From Bisporella sp. PMI_857 (lineage: Eukaryota; Ascomycota; Leotiomycetes; Helotiales; Helotiaceae), in contig JAJSPD010000006.1 in assembly GCA_021307315.1 (NCBI GenBank), positions 248,001-312,000 on the forward strand: 64,000 nucleotides of DNA, in the 5' to 3' direction. Positions 47,368-59,667 of this stretch are shown in pieces. The notes beneath the pieces are model-generated. The model was not told the DNA's origin. It saw nothing but the letters and a program-made list of their open reading frames with translations, and did not search any database. Every line of letters begins with the position of its first letter. Position 1 is the first letter of the stretch. The position numbers and the translations under genes were made by a program.

Positions 47368-47859
47368 CTTCAATTAATGGAATAGAAAGTACAGAAAGGA
47401 GAGAGGAGATGACAAAAAATGTTGTTTCTGGAGAGGATAACATATTTTTGGTGCCAAGTTTTTAGCGTGCTTTACCACGTGACAGAACCCCTTTTCCCCA
47501 AAGCCTAACCTTTCAACTCAGTCAAGTTGGATTGTAAATCATCACTTAAAATTGAACTGTAAAGGTCAGGTACTTTTTTAAATAAAGTCAAACACGTAAA
47601 TGGTATCATGCTTGACTTCTAAAGCCATTTCATTACCTACCGGAGCTGATCTATTCTGATGACATTACTGTTAATGCATTTAAATCTTCAACATTCATGT
47701 GAGAAGTTGCTAAATATTAACTAATATTATGAGAAAAGAATGCATTTTGGTTTGTAAACTACAATATACTATACTCTTTTAGGGAAAAAAACCCCCTTTG
47801 TTTATTCCAACAGCAGAACTAAGGTCCATATTGCTTTGCATATCCAATATTATCCTGGC
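47368..47859. other. Promoter of TUF1 and 3' flank of the S33-type hydrolase gene
   Basis: No gene seen in about 490 bp; both flanking genes run on the minus strand. Confidence 0.45.
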
Positions 47860-50601
47860 TCATAGCTGATTTCCAAAACCAAGCGGAACAATCTCAGGAA
47901 GAACTTCTGGCTGGCCATATAACCTGAGCTTTCTGAATGCTCCCTGCATCTCCTTCATAGCATTCATCATTTCTGCCTCTTCAGTCACCTCAGCGCCTCC
48001 CTTCGTTATATACTCATCCCCATTATATGGATGGAATGGCCACTCGTCGGCGTCGCATTTATCCCAGACGCCATCATTTAGATCCGTGCCCTCCTTTGGA
48101 GGCGGGGGGACTTTCCCTTCTTTAATGTAGTCCCGGATTTTGTATATAGTGCATTTGGAAACTGCGGCAAGACTGCAATGACCCTCAGAATGTTGCTCAA
48201 TAAGCCCAGCATCCTTGAATTTCTTCGCCATTTTGACAGCGGCGAAGAGAGGTGTTACCGGATCAGCAGTGTTTCCAATGAACAGGACAGGAAATGCTGT
48301 CTTGATGGGTTTGGATTTGTGTGCGGGATGGTCGTCCCATCGCATAGGTGGATCTACTGCCTCTATGCGCCATCCGTCACAACCTAGCATGACGGTTATC
48401 CAGACATCTGCAAAGAATGACACTTTGGATAGTTTCTGAAATCTTTCCTCGAGGTTTGAATACTTTATTGAGCTGTTATTGTTAGAGAGAGACAATGGAT
48501 GCTGTATGTTTACTCACAGGATAGCGTTTATCGCTACACATGATAGCAGCCTGAGCTTCAGACGGATATTCCCAACTTGGCAATGGAGACGCACACAACG
48601 GGTTTTTGTCGTAAATGGCACTGCCACCCAGAATCGTAGCAAGGAAATCCCGTTGTTCTCTGTAAAGAAGATCGAATAGATACGCGACGGCCGGAAAGCT
48701 GGCTGTCGGTGAATAAAGTGTTAAAAATAGGAGCGCCTTGATTTGGCTATGGTTTATGACTACAGGTGACATGGTCCTTTTGTCAACACCGGTAATTGGC
48801 CTATCCTTCAGACTTTCTAAAAGCCCATAGAACCGATCATTGATGTCTTTCACAGTGTCACCTTTGCGATAGAGCGCACAGCCTTGCCCGGCCTCTTGGC
48901 AGTATTTCGCAAACGAGTCGGAGACTAGAGAATGACCTGTTAGAAAAGGCTTCAGATATCACAATATAATAGATTAAAAACAAATGTAGGGATGCCATAT
49001 ATACATACTGGTGTCAGCATCTCTGATGCTGTCACTCCAAATAGGTGAGACGTAGAGATCGGCATCGACAACGCCATCTAATATCACTCGGCCTACTCTA
49101 TCTGGGAACATAGATGCAAATGTGGCACCAAGTAAAGTCTACCAGGTATTAGTCATGTCGGACATCTAGACCAATCTGATAACATACACCGTATGAGAAC
49201 CCCCAATATACCAATTTCCCTTTGGTGTCAAGGGAGTAGGTTCCGGCACTCGTGGCTTCAAAGGAACCGGTGCCATGTGAGAGAGCATGCAGATTCTCCT
49301 TCTTGAGAATAACTTTGGGCGAAACTTCGCTTTCAGAGTGGCAAACAACACTTGACTTCTTCCCCAAACTTTCGGTCCACTCATCCCAAGCGTCGACGAT
49401 GGAGATCATATCTCTTGCAACACTCGGGGTGTGCACATACTTCAGTATACTGTCCTTTCCATGGATAGAATCTTTTTCTTGGCACAACTTTCCTAGAGTT
49501 CTCCGCGCGAGCATCCAGCTTCTGCAGAGAACCAGAAGTAGAATTTGCCAAACCTACTTCTAATCCACTTAATTGCCACATCGTACGATGAAAGTTGCCT
49601 GTGGCATAATCTTCGCCTCCATCGAAGGATGATGGGTCTGTCATTTTACCATCCGGACCATATGAGAAACAGTCCGCACGAGGCATTGTTGCGCCTATGC
49701 CACGAGGATCAAAGCCCACAATGTCTTGGTCTTCACCAAGTGTTTCGCGAATCTTGAAGCTTGAAATCATTCGTCTGAGCATGATGGCGGTTAGAAATAT
49801 GAACAGAACATGCAATAAGTGGACACAAACAGATGAACTACGAGCAAGAAACACATAATTACTCACACGAGCTGTACTCCCGATCCACCAGGACCACCGG
49901 GGTTAAGAATCAATGGCGAAGTAGAAACCTTCTTCTCTCCAGTGTGTTTTCCAGGAGCTAGAATTAGTGCAATATGGACTTTTGGATTGTCCTTCGACTC
50001 ATTGAGCGGACGATGGTAGTCCATTGGCACCTAAGCAGTCAGCTTCAAGCACCCTTTAGATCTGATATCATCTGCTCGCGGTTTTGTTCTAACGAGACAA
50101 ATTGTAGCTTTAGTGACCTAAAATTTCCTAGAGATATCCGTCTGGGTGTTCTACGGGGTAAGTTCATGATGAAAATATGCTTATACATACGGTCAAGCGA
50201 GCACATTGCAAACCAAGTGTCGCATTAAAACATGGATGCCATTCCAGTTTCTCACTTGGGATAATCTGGGCAGGAGTCAGACCTCAAACCCGTACTTTTG
50301 TTTGGCACAATACCTCGTCAAAATCCCGTAGCTTGGTTCCATCAGGCTTCTCGTAGTGAATTGGTCGCTCCCAGGTCGGAAAGAGATCTGAGTAAACAAA
50401 CCACCATACAAATAACAAAAGAATAGCATGCATAACAGCCACCCATTTCCTACGTATAAATGGCGGCTTCGCAGCCTGGATGAAAGGGTTTACTGACGTA
50501 TTCGGTTCCATTGGTCGCTTCTCATCTTGCTGGACTAAATTGCGGACTTCATCAAAGGGGCTGACTTTGGTACGCAAAACTTCTTCAGAATGCCTATCCA
50601 T
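47860..50601 (-). CDS. Membrane-anchored alpha/beta hydrolase, S33/TAP-like peptidase family
   Basis: Alpha/beta hydrolase with the Abhydrolase_1 plus TAP-like C-terminal arrangement of tripeptidyl or prolyl aminopeptidases. The start at 50601 (MDRHSEEVL) is preferred; an upstream ATG at 50661 is in frame. A single N-terminal helix WVAVMHAILLLFVWWFVYSD predicts a type II membrane anchor. LILNPGGPGGSGVQLV forms the oxyanion region, DIVGFDPRGIGAT follows. The nucleophile is in LVYWGFSYGT, the Asp in LFIGNTADPVTP and the His in EQHSEGHCSLAAV. ADVWITVMLGCDGWRI is typical of fungal members. Six or more introns interrupt it. One frame break lies near 49505-49515, joining SLQKLDAR to RTLGKLCQEKDSI. 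About 680 residues in all. Natural substrate unknown. Confidence 0.82.
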
Positions 50602-51327
50602 CTTAAATGGCTGATCTGCAGACAGATAAATGATAACTGGCACGAATATATATATGCTCAAATGGCGTCAAACTTGTTGAGCTGTTGACAGCACCCCAAT
50701 TTCACAATTCAAACTGCATGAATGTTCCTTTCAGATAGATTGATATCTCAAATTGATATGTCTGTATCAAATCACTTTGCTGTGCCGTCGACCGATCAGG
50801 CAACCATTTTATGACGGACGTGGATTATCTGGGGATGTTGGTCCGGGTAAAGCCCATCATGCTGCATGTCTTGATTGGAGCTATAGCCAATGGTAGCAGC
50901 TGGCAAGGTTAAACTATCTGATTGGTCAATTGACGGCAACCGAGGCGAAAATACCTGTGTTTCAACGGCAACAGGAGGGTTTGGGGCTTGGCGCTCACAT
51001 GAAACTGATACCAATAGCCAACTTCACAAATGAAGACGAACACGAGACATACCACGTTCCGTAGGTTTGTTTGTACTGTATGTTATCTTGTTCTGTCCTT
51101 TACAACCTCGATATATAAATATATAACTTATGTCTCTAGCTCTCTGTATACACTCTTGTGCCATGAGCCGATACTGATTTTGGTTTTAAGCCTGTTGCTC
51201 TGTGGAAATTTCATGCAAATTCGTTGAGCAGCTCAGCTCTTTCGTTGCTGTTGGATTAGCTTGTCAGTCTGTGATAGCTTCAGTTGTGTATATTCCTCAG
51301 GACATTAAGTTTCCAATTCTTACTACA
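50602..51327. promoter_or_regulatory. Divergent promoter of two alpha/beta hydrolase genes
   Basis: A 726-bp stretch between the S33-type gene (minus) and the HGGG-type esterase (plus). No further gene is supported. Confidence 0.45.
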
Positions 51328-52639
51328 ATGTCCACGCTACCTCCAGTCCCTGAAGGAGGCATGGGCACTCCACCCATCATCCCAGCACCTGCCTTCTCCC
51401 TCTTTCAACGCCTCCACTTCTTTGTCCGAGCCCACATCATTAAAGGCTTCGTTACATCCTACTTTAATGTCGTATCACTCCTCGGAATTCACCAAAAGCA
51501 AGGCTCGCCCACCTTCATCAAAGTCTATCAAAAAGGCCTCACAAACCGCGTGTTTGTTCCGAAGTCATGGAAGAGCGGTGACGCGCCTCTACCTCTATAT
51601 CTCGATATCCACGGAGGCGGATTCACAATCTGTTCTCCAATGGTGGATGATCGCTTCTGTAGGGAGTTCAGTGACAATAACAACTTCCTTGTTGTTAGTC
51701 TAGACTACCCGAAGGCTCCTGCGCATCCGTATCCTGCTCCACTGGTTGCTTTGATCAAAGCAGTGAAGGACGTTTTGGCGGATGAGGCGCTCCCTTTCGA
51801 TGAAAAGAAGGTGGCTATTGGTGGATTCAGCGCCGGTGCTAATCTTGCTCTTGCTGTGAGCCAGGATGAGGCTTTGCATGGGAAGATCGGGGGCGTGGCG
51901 TCCTTTTATGCTCCGCTCGATTTTGCGACAGATACTAAAGTGAAGTAAGTAATGATAGGATCATCTCCTGGGTATTCAGTCGAGGCTGATATGAATCTGT
52001 GTGGAACTCGGGCTAACTTAGGCACATAGACTCGCGACTAGACCAGCGCATGCCGGAGTATGTATCTTCCTAAAACATACAGCTCTGTTTGCTCGTTCCC
52101 ATAAAGATGGAACTCTACCGAGAATTATTGTCTTCTCATAGGTACAATGCTGACATCGAAATCGCGCAGCCCGACCCTCTAGCAAATATCGGCCCGGTGT
52201 TTAATTGGGGATACGTCCCTGCGGGTACTAACCTCAAAGATCCCCAACTAAGCCCGTCTATGCGCCCTCATCAAAGCTCCCACCAAAGATTTATATTATT
52301 GGCTGCGAATTTGATCTTCTGTGCCGAGAATCAGAGATTCTTGCCGAGCGATTGGCAAGCGAACGAAGTGGCGAAGTTGTTACCTCTGGTCCCAATTGGG
52401 AGAAAGGAGGCATAACGTTTGAGAAGATTATAGGCGAGAAACATGGTGCGTAGGACTTTCCTCTTTTAGAATTTATTGGTGACCCGAGACTGGTCTGGGC
52501 TGGTTGGTTTTGCTGACGCTCTAATTCAGGATTCGAAATGATGCCAGCCTCAGGGCAGGATAAGATTCGAGTGGAGAAGAGGAGGACGGAAATGCTGAAG
52601 AGTGTATCTAAATGGCTACTTAAAGAGGTGTATGTATAG
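51328..52639 (+). CDS. Alpha/beta hydrolase-3 esterase (HSL/AADAC type), frame-broken second half
   Basis: Carboxylesterase, deacetylase or lipase of the hormone-sensitive-lipase group. The oxyanion motif LYLDIHGGGFTIC and nucleophile AIGGFSAGANLAL are intact in exon 1 (51328-51946), with the conserved VSLDYPKAPAHPYPAP between them. A GTAAGT intron runs from 51947 to about 52029. Beyond it the frame jumps several times: IEIAQPDPLANIGPVF and GYVPAGTNLKDPQLSP are in one frame, LPPKIYIIGCEFDLLC (with the catalytic Asp) in another. The last exon after about 52530 reads FEMMPASGQDKIRVEKR and ends WLLKEVYV. The His region is in GEKHGFE. About 330 residues. The 3' end converges with the iron-ADH gene, 28 bp apart. 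Confidence 0.82.
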
Positions 52640-52667
52640 GTTATTCTAATACGGCGACTGAGAATTT

Positions 52668-54104
52668 CTATAAGCTGCTCTTTTCATCACCAACCACCAT
52701 CTCCAATACTTCCAACACCTGCTCCTTTTCAGTCAAAGGCACCGGGTTAGTTTTCAGCCAACGGTCCTTTAAGCAGTTTGCAGCCAAAGCATCTAACTTG
52801 TCTCTCCCAACATTCACATCCTTGAGGCTTCGTGGCATCCCAAGCTCGCTCACTACGGCACCAACTACATCTCCCGCATCCGCAATCTCCCTCCTTAGTC
52901 CTCTCTTGCTGAGGACTTCAGCCACTGTTTCATCTCCCCAGAATATATCTAGGACTTTCTGTTGCAGTTTCCTCGCCTTCTCGTTTCCGTGTTTATAGTT
53001 GTATTTCAAAATTGCAGGTAGAATGATGCAGCTTGTCTCTCCGTGCCCAACCCCCAAAGGGCCAAGCTGATGGCCAATGCCGTGAGAGCCACCCATGGGA
53101 ACTGTTTAAAGTAAGCACGGTGAGCACATATCATCGCTAACACAATTCACTCTCTCGCCATCGCCTAGGCATTTCTCAATAGCGTGTAATAAGTCAAACT
53201 CATGACATCCCTGTAGCAAAATGACACTCACCACAGCATTACCTGAGCCCAATCCTCTCATCGCCTCCACAACTCCCTCCATCTCCCTCAGCCTGGCCCC
53301 TTCATCCTCCCAATTCTCTTTCGTAACAAGCAAACCTGACACCAGCTTCCGCAAGCCCCTCTCAAAGGCAGCGTCGTTCTCCGCACCCTTCCGCGCATCG
53401 AGCGAACACAAGCCTTCCACACAGTGATCCACGGCCCTGATGCCAGTAGAAAACCATATACTCGCGGGTGTGCTAACACTCAAAGCAGGATCAAGAATAA
53501 TAAGATTTGCGCCCATCGACGGATGGCTAAAGCTGGCCTTATGCCGCGACCGCATATCCGTGGCGCCGGCGAACGGCGAGTATTCGCCTCCGGACAAGGA
53601 CGTCGGGATATTGATCACAGGGAGGGAGCATGGCTTTGGGTTCTGGGGTTTTGCATCCGCAGAGAGGCTCGCGAGGCCTTCGAGGGTGGTCACGTTGTTT
53701 GCTAGGGCATGTTTTCGGTCAGTTTCGGGTTGGGTATGGGAACGGGAAAACTCACAAACACAATGACTTTTGCTCCGTCTGTTAGCGAGCCGGCTCCGAG
53801 GGTTACTATGGCGTCTGCGCTTTTTCTCTTGCACGTCTCTTACGATCTCCAGGACATCGTCCCAAGGTGTATGAGGCTTGATTCCTCGCCTTATCCCCAC
53901 TATCTTGTTTCCTAACGTATTTTGTAGTCTGGTGAAGTTATCGGTCTTACTTATAGAGTTAGAGACAATGACATAGACTTTGGAGGCATGAAACGTGTTT
54001 GTAATATGATGTGCACATGCTTCGGGGAATGGGCGGCCGGTAGAGATGTATGGCTTGGGATTTGGAGGGAATGCCAGCTTATATGTTTCTCCTAGGGCTG
54101 CCAT
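52668..54104 (-). CDS. Iron-type alcohol dehydrogenase / maleylacetate reductase-like
   Basis: Group III (Fe-ADH fold) NAD(P)H oxidoreductase. The N-terminus is MAALGETYKLAFPPN. The cofactor loop TLGAGSLTDGAK becomes readable after removing one base near 53853 (run GAAAAAG). After an intron (about 53706-53760), NNVTTLEGLASL, NIPTSLSGGEYSPFAGATD and GIRAVDHCVEGLCSLDAR follow. MGGSHGIGHQLGPLGVGHGE brings the distal metal His residues. The DHCVE His, an Asp around MGANLIILDP and the SHGIGHQ and GVGHGE His residues form the usual metal site. The intron at about 53103-53231 joins GSGNAV to PMGGSHG one base out of phase. The fungal branch contains maleylacetate-reductase-like enzymes; the exact substrate is open. 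About 425 residues. It is followed upstream in the same orientation by the class II aldolase gene. Confidence 0.82.
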
Positions 54105-54366
54105 ATCCTACAACTCTGAGTATGAAAGCGACGATAGAAAGTATGGTAGTATATGATTTGGTGGCAGATTTGCTATTTCATAAAATATATAGCGCTCTGT
54201 ATTTGTGTAAGATCGTGTATTAATCATCATTCCTGGTTGGTTGACCGTGACGTCATCCGAGGTATTAATACTGTGGGTATGGCAGTTAGAGCACTTATTT
54301 AGTAAATCGTTTAAAACTTATTTTATGATAAGAAACTACTGAGGATGTATTTTTGCAATCCACCAA

Positions 54367-55622
54367 CTAAATCGCAATCTGATGAGTCAGATCGAGTCCC
54401 TTCAGCTTATTCACATATAATGGTGCAGCCTCCACCTCTCTCACCCAAAGCTCCCACGGCCTCTCTAATGTCCTCTCCCCCAATGCCTCACACCAGCTGC
54501 TTGCTCAGCGCTCAAGTCAGCTTCCCACCGCGAATTGACGGACCACCGCTGGTTGCTAGATGCGCTGCCCTAATCTTCAAAGCTTCAGATTGCACTTTCG
54601 CGTTTTGGTGCGTATAAACTGCGCGAAAGACGGCTTGTTTTATGGTGGCTCCAATAGCAGTGAAGCCGTGGTTCGCCATGAGGACCACCTTATGATGTGG
54701 TCCAGAAGTTTTGGTGTGAATAGAGTTTGAAGAAGGGGAAGCAAGAAATGTAGATACGAGGGATGCGCCGTATGCTGAACAGTTAATCAGAAGGTCTTGG
54801 GCGTCTGTATTTTTGTAAAGAGGAACGACGTCGTGGATCGGGACCTGGGTGCCTGATGAATGTCTTCAGTTCTATTGCTTTAATATGGTAAATTTTGTGG
54901 CCTCTGTGTTTCGAGACGGTTTCCTATTGGACGACTCTATTCTTGAAAAGGTTTTCTTATTTGAACATATAAATTCTCCAGCCCTTTCGGTCAATGCCCT
55001 TTTGGCCTTTTAACAGAGGTCTGAGGATTTCTTTTCCTTGAAATTATGTCATGTAACTCAGAAAGGACCCAGTAAAGCAACACTTATTGTTTCTTACAAA
55101 GACCATAAGAAATTATCTAACACAATGCGAAAATGAGACAGTGAGAAATCAAGACATACCCAAGAACCCGGTAATATGAAAAGCAGGTTGCATTGGAACC
55201 CATTCATAGTATAAGGCAACACTGCTCTGAGTGACTATGAACGACGCTGTTGATGTATGGAAACGTCTTATATATTTCAGAATGAATGAATCGTTCCTGG
55301 TAACCCTCCTTTGCTGCAGGATCAACAGGATCCGCATCTGAAATGCGATACTGTACAAAATCTGAAGGCGATGATACAAGAGCTGGCGCTTTGGATGCGG
55401 GCATGATGAAGATGTCAGGCTTGTCTGGATGCCGAAGGGAGATGTGGCCATATGCATCGACTACATTGTGATAATGAAGAATGTGGTTGGCGACGATGAG
55501 GTCGTTTAGCTGGTGGCGTCAGTATTCTGATTCTCGAGACTTAAATCGAGGAAGATGACGAAATGAGATATGAACCCTTGGCCTCCTTGGTTCGTCGGAG
55601 AGCTTACCGACGAGGCCTGCAT
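54367..55622 (-). CDS. Class II aldolase/adducin-domain protein, frame-broken
   Basis: Zinc-dependent aldolase fold (fuculose-phosphate aldolase family). Exon 1 is 15 nt (55622-55608, MQASS), joined by intron 55510-55607 to LNDLIVANHILHYHNVVDAY and GHISLRHPDKPDIFIMPASK. FIHSEIYKTFPY supplies the acidic residue and VVHSHSE the H-x-H zinc ligands. Intron about 54857-55160 leads to TQVPIHDVVPLYKNTDAQDL, SAYGASLVSTFLA, and VLMANHGFTAIGATIKQAVF with the third His. The C-terminus is ERPWELWVREVEAAPLYVNK, then a stop at 54367. One-base breaks: about 55218 after HSHSE, about 55200, and about 54500. About 300 residues. Cytosolic sugar or hydroxy-acid aldolase is likely; the substrate cannot be told. 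Confidence 0.85.
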
Positions 55623-56576
55623 CTTGTAAATCGGCTTTCCCGTCAAGATAGATGTCAAAGGCGTATCTTTAAAAAATCTCTATGTAGTAAATAACCTGAG
55701 CCCTCGCGATACAGAAGTACTTCGATAGCTTGAATCCATGGGTATGGATTCAAGCTTTGCCTTGGTGCGCCAAGCGTACGTCACAGGCTGGGCACCAGGG
55801 TTATGTACGCGTTTGGACCACAATGTGGCCCTGAGTCTTGAGGGTTAGGGTTGTGAGGTACCCGCTTGGCACCATTCCCCCATGATTCTCTTTCGTGCAG
55901 ATTTTACAATATAAACCAGGGCTGTATTTCAATTTAAGCTAGCATATCAGATCGCTTGTGCTTCTATTACTCTCACCTCATGTCCCGGTGTCTATAGCAC
56001 AAGTCTCAAGGAACGCGCCGAGTTGCGACTACGTTTGTGTTCCGTTCTAGAGAGCACTACCATCAATGATTGATTGGGCATCCAGTATTCGTGGCCCGTT
56101 AGCACCAGAGTAGCAGGTGGAAGCATCAACCTTCCAGAACAAGCGAAAACAAGGGACGAGACATGATTGATCTGCATAATCATATGCAAGACATCGAATC
56201 AGATAGGGAAGTGTAGGATCCTCTTGATGGATCTGCTCCAAGGGATCAATCACGCGCGGGCTTTGCTGCTCCTACAGGCTAAGCTTTTTTGCTAGTTCTG
56301 GGGAGAACATAGGCGTATTCCCACATGAAGGGCCATTGGGGACCTTTGGGACCTATGGGGGTGCGATTTGTGCTGCAAGGACTGTGGTTGCATCGCTTGT
56401 TGCTCGCCTTCTATTCTAAGTGAAGTTTTCCGCTAACCATGTCACTGATGAGGGCTACATTATTGCTTATCTTGGTTCGTTTTGGGGAGCCACACAAATA
56501 CAAGAAGATGCCTTGTGTCAGTAGATTTGTGAAGGTTGTTGAATAGCTAGGCACTCTAATTTGCGCTTCTTTCATC
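55623..56576. other. Divergent region between aldolase and RNase T2 genes
   Basis: It holds a 13-bp perfect inverted repeat and, on the minus strand at 55992-56253, two overlapping open stretches that share no family I recognise. A GGGTTAGGGTTG run occurs at about 55842. Confidence 0.4.
55727..55756. promoter_or_regulatory. 13-bp perfect inverted repeat upstream of the aldolase gene
   Basis: AGCTTGAATCCAT (55727-55739), spacer GGGT, then ATGGATTCAAGCT (55744-55756). It lies about 105-135 bp upstream of the aldolase start codon. A dimeric transcription-factor site or leader hairpin is possible. Confidence 0.5.
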
Positions 56577-58481
56577 ATGGCTGCGTTCGTTTCGCGCTCT
56601 CTATATGGCATTGCAGCTGTAGCAGCTGGCACCCCAAAACATGCTCAAGCCCTCAGACAAGCTGTCAAAACAATACAGCCGTTTCTGATCTTTGCTGCTT
56701 CAATGCTCCAGGAGGACAAATGCTTCAGACGCAGTAAGTCTCGTCCTTGCTCGTGTCGAATGTCGTATAAGACCATGTCCAGCGCAATTCCTGGCGTAAG
56801 AGAATGCCTGGCTAACCTGTGGTGTAGATTCTGGGACACCAATCCATCGACTGGTATTTCACGGGCATTTTTAGACTTCATTTGCAGATTATTGACACCC
56901 TTTAGGTCCAACACCCATTGGACATTGCATGGCCTCTGGTGAGTAATTCAATTTTGAACGACATAATTTTCCTCTTTACATAAGATCTGCAACAGCTTTG
57001 TTTTTCTGATTTGGGTGCATGTATCTTGCGGAAAGTGGAATTTTATTATCGTTTCCGTAATATATCTACTGAACTCTTGATTGACTATGAATTTCTCATC
57101 TAGGCCAGATCACTGTGATGGAACATATGATGCAAATTGTGACTCTAGTCGGAACTACGGTAGCATCAACAGCATTCTCAGTTCGTTTGGAGAGACAGAG
57201 TTACTATCATATATGAATACCTACTGGTTGGATGAGAATGGAGACAACGACTCATTCTGGAGCATGAGTGGGAGAAGCACGGAACTTGCATCAGCACTCT
57301 GAAAACAAGCTGCTGTATGTAGTTTATTTATTTCCTGAATCTCTTGTTAAGAGCTGATCCTTTTTCAGATACAAGCTACACATCGAAACAAGAAGTAGTT
57401 GATTACTTTCAAACAGCTGTGGACCTCTTCAAGACTTTGGACAGCTATGCAGTAAGAACTTATTTCCTGACTTTAGATTGCCTTTCAGAGTGGCATAACT
57501 GATGCTTTATAGTGGCTGGCTGCTGCAGGCATTGTACCTTCCAGCACAGCAACATACACTTCAGCAGCAATCCAAGCGGCGCTCAAAAAGGGTTTTGGCT
57601 ATTCGGTGACTATTGGATGTTCTTTCTGGAGCTTTGAACGAGATATGGTATTCTTACAATGTCAAAGGCTCTGTGCAGAGTGGTACTTTTATACCAGTCA
57701 ATCCAAGCGGAACATCATCTACATGTGCAAGTAGTGGAATCAAATATCTTCCCAAGTCAGGTTCTGCTAGCCCCACGACTACGGCACCAAGTACGCCTTT
57801 GCCTCATCTCTCATGGTTCAGAACTTTTAAGGGTAGTCACTGATCATACAACTCACAGCTTCCACACCTACGAGCGGCACAGGTTTCTCGGGATCAGGAT
57901 ACTTGAATGGCTACGTCGGTACCACCCAGACCGGCTGTTTGATATCCGCCGGAACATGGTATAGCACCGGCACTTGTGCAACCTACACTGCTACGGCATC
58001 TGGTAATTCGCAACCTTTGAATATATTTATAATAACTAACCGCGAACATTCAGGGTCCGGCTTCACTTTGAAATCCTCCAAGGGTAACTGTGCGATATCT
58101 AGCGGAACATTTTCATGCGCCTCAGGACTGACAGCTACCGTTTTCACTGTGAGTTTGACTCCTCCATGCATTTTTATTTGACTTGGACTTATTAAATTGG
58201 TGAATAGGCTTCAGGTGGGAAATTGGCATACAATGGCGCAACGACGTTCTATGCTGCGGCCATCCCAAGTGGCACCACCCAGCAGGTAAGTTCAAGATTT
58301 CTTTCAACTATCTCCCTTAAGATGGCCAGAGTTTTGAGAGCTATATCGCATGCCAAATGGTTCTATGCTCTTACAATTTCACTTTCAGTACTGGCTTCTG
58401 ATATGTACTAATTTGGGATCTAAGACTGTATACACAACTTCCAATAGTGTGAGCGTCGCTTTTCAGTGGCAAAGCGTGTAG
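56577..58481 (+). CDS. Secreted ribonuclease T2, frame-broken
   Basis: Extracellular or vacuolar endoribonuclease. The start [17 protein letters not shown] is a signal peptide. A shift near 56630 leads into [10 protein letters not shown] and [15 protein letters not shown], the family's Cys-rich N-terminus, then FWDTNPSTG. The first active-site block is [17 protein letters not shown] (split by an intron at about 56941-57103). The second, [14 protein letters not shown], appears once one G is restored near 57262, since the frame as given reads [11 protein letters not shown]. Then [20 protein letters not shown] and [21 protein letters not shown] Ser/Thr/Pro linker (about 57760-57800) precedes a C-terminal domain, [35 protein letters not shown] and [13 protein letters not shown], stop at 58481. 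The C-terminal domain matches the extension seen in many fungal RNase T2 enzymes. Confidence 0.87.
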
Positions 58482-59667
58482 ATATTGTATCGAGAGCATA
58501 GTCTTGGGTTTTTTAACTAGCATTTGATGCTCTGAAGAACATCTTTTGTTAGTGCTTCAATCAAAAAGGAGAACATTTTGTCATAGTTATTTTTCACTCA
58601 ATGCTGTGGATCGTCCTTGTATACATAGCAGAAAGAACATACCGAATCATATACAAACACGAATCATACGTGCTGTCTCAAAAGGGACCATTTGAAGTGT
58701 TATTATGGTTAGATTTCGTCAATAGCTATGAAATCGTGAATTATTCCCTCCTTCAACGAGGTTGGTAACTTTGCTGATTCCCCTTGGAGTTAACCTATAT
58801 TAATCGCTGAAAATGATCAAACAGCTGAGCCACAGATTATCCTCAGAGCCTGAGGATGTGAGGCTAACAGCTAAAATCGATATGAGCAGCAGCAACGCTA
58901 GGCTGCAGCATAATGGTGTCACAACGGTATGTTTGTCTTGGCACTTACTCCTTTTCCTTAGCGAGAAAACCAACTCTGCCTGCTACCATGCATGGGAGCT
59001 ATGTAAGACTCCAATTTCACGTGATTGACTGGTTCTCAGCATAATGTAAAACCGTGTTTCTTTTAAAATGGAGGCTTGAATTTTCGTTCCATAGTGAACA
59101 GTCTGCGAAGTCTCCTCTACGTTATGCAGTGGAGGATTGGATCTACTGAAGACGTTTGCGCTCGTACCATCTCCAGGGGTGGGGTTGTTGAATCTTATGA
59201 AAGAAATTCAGATCTTTTTCGAAGTCGATTGACCCGGCACAGTTTAATCGAGTTTAAGCAAGGATGCTACTGCCTCCTCCATGTTCTGTGCTTGCGGTGC
59301 CTGTGGGACTTACATAATCCGAATAGTCTCTCTTGAGCAATTATAGTTCTCTCTCACATGCCGAGTACGCCTTAGCCAGGGAAAATCAACCAGGTCGGAT
59401 TACATACAAGCTCTGTATTTCTTGGTTCATCAACCAACATATTCCCTCAAGTCATTCCACCTGCCAGTATTTACGCAAGCGCGAATTATTCGGAGATTCA
59501 GCCTCTAAATCAAGGGCCGCAGGGCAGCTCGACACTATTCTTCTATGTGAACGTAACCAGACCCCCTTACCACAAAACCTTATAACACTTCACGATCACC
59601 ACACCAGTTGCTCAACTCTGTCACAAAGGTCATACTTCTTACCAAGTCGCCAATCATTATCAGCAAG
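58482..59667. other. 1.2-kb intergenic region
   Basis: No gene recognised. An open stretch at 59076-59336 (+, 86 codons, alternative start) and another at 59333-59680 lack supporting features. Confidence 0.4.

Noticed and set aside
55842..55853. GGGTTAGGGTTG, telomere-like sequence
   Set aside because: Fewer than two TTAGGG units in the middle of a gene-bearing region; easily due to chance.
55992..56253. Minus-strand gene in the aldolase-RNase T2 gap
   Set aside because: Two overlapping frames, no recognised motif and no plausible start-intron-stop model.
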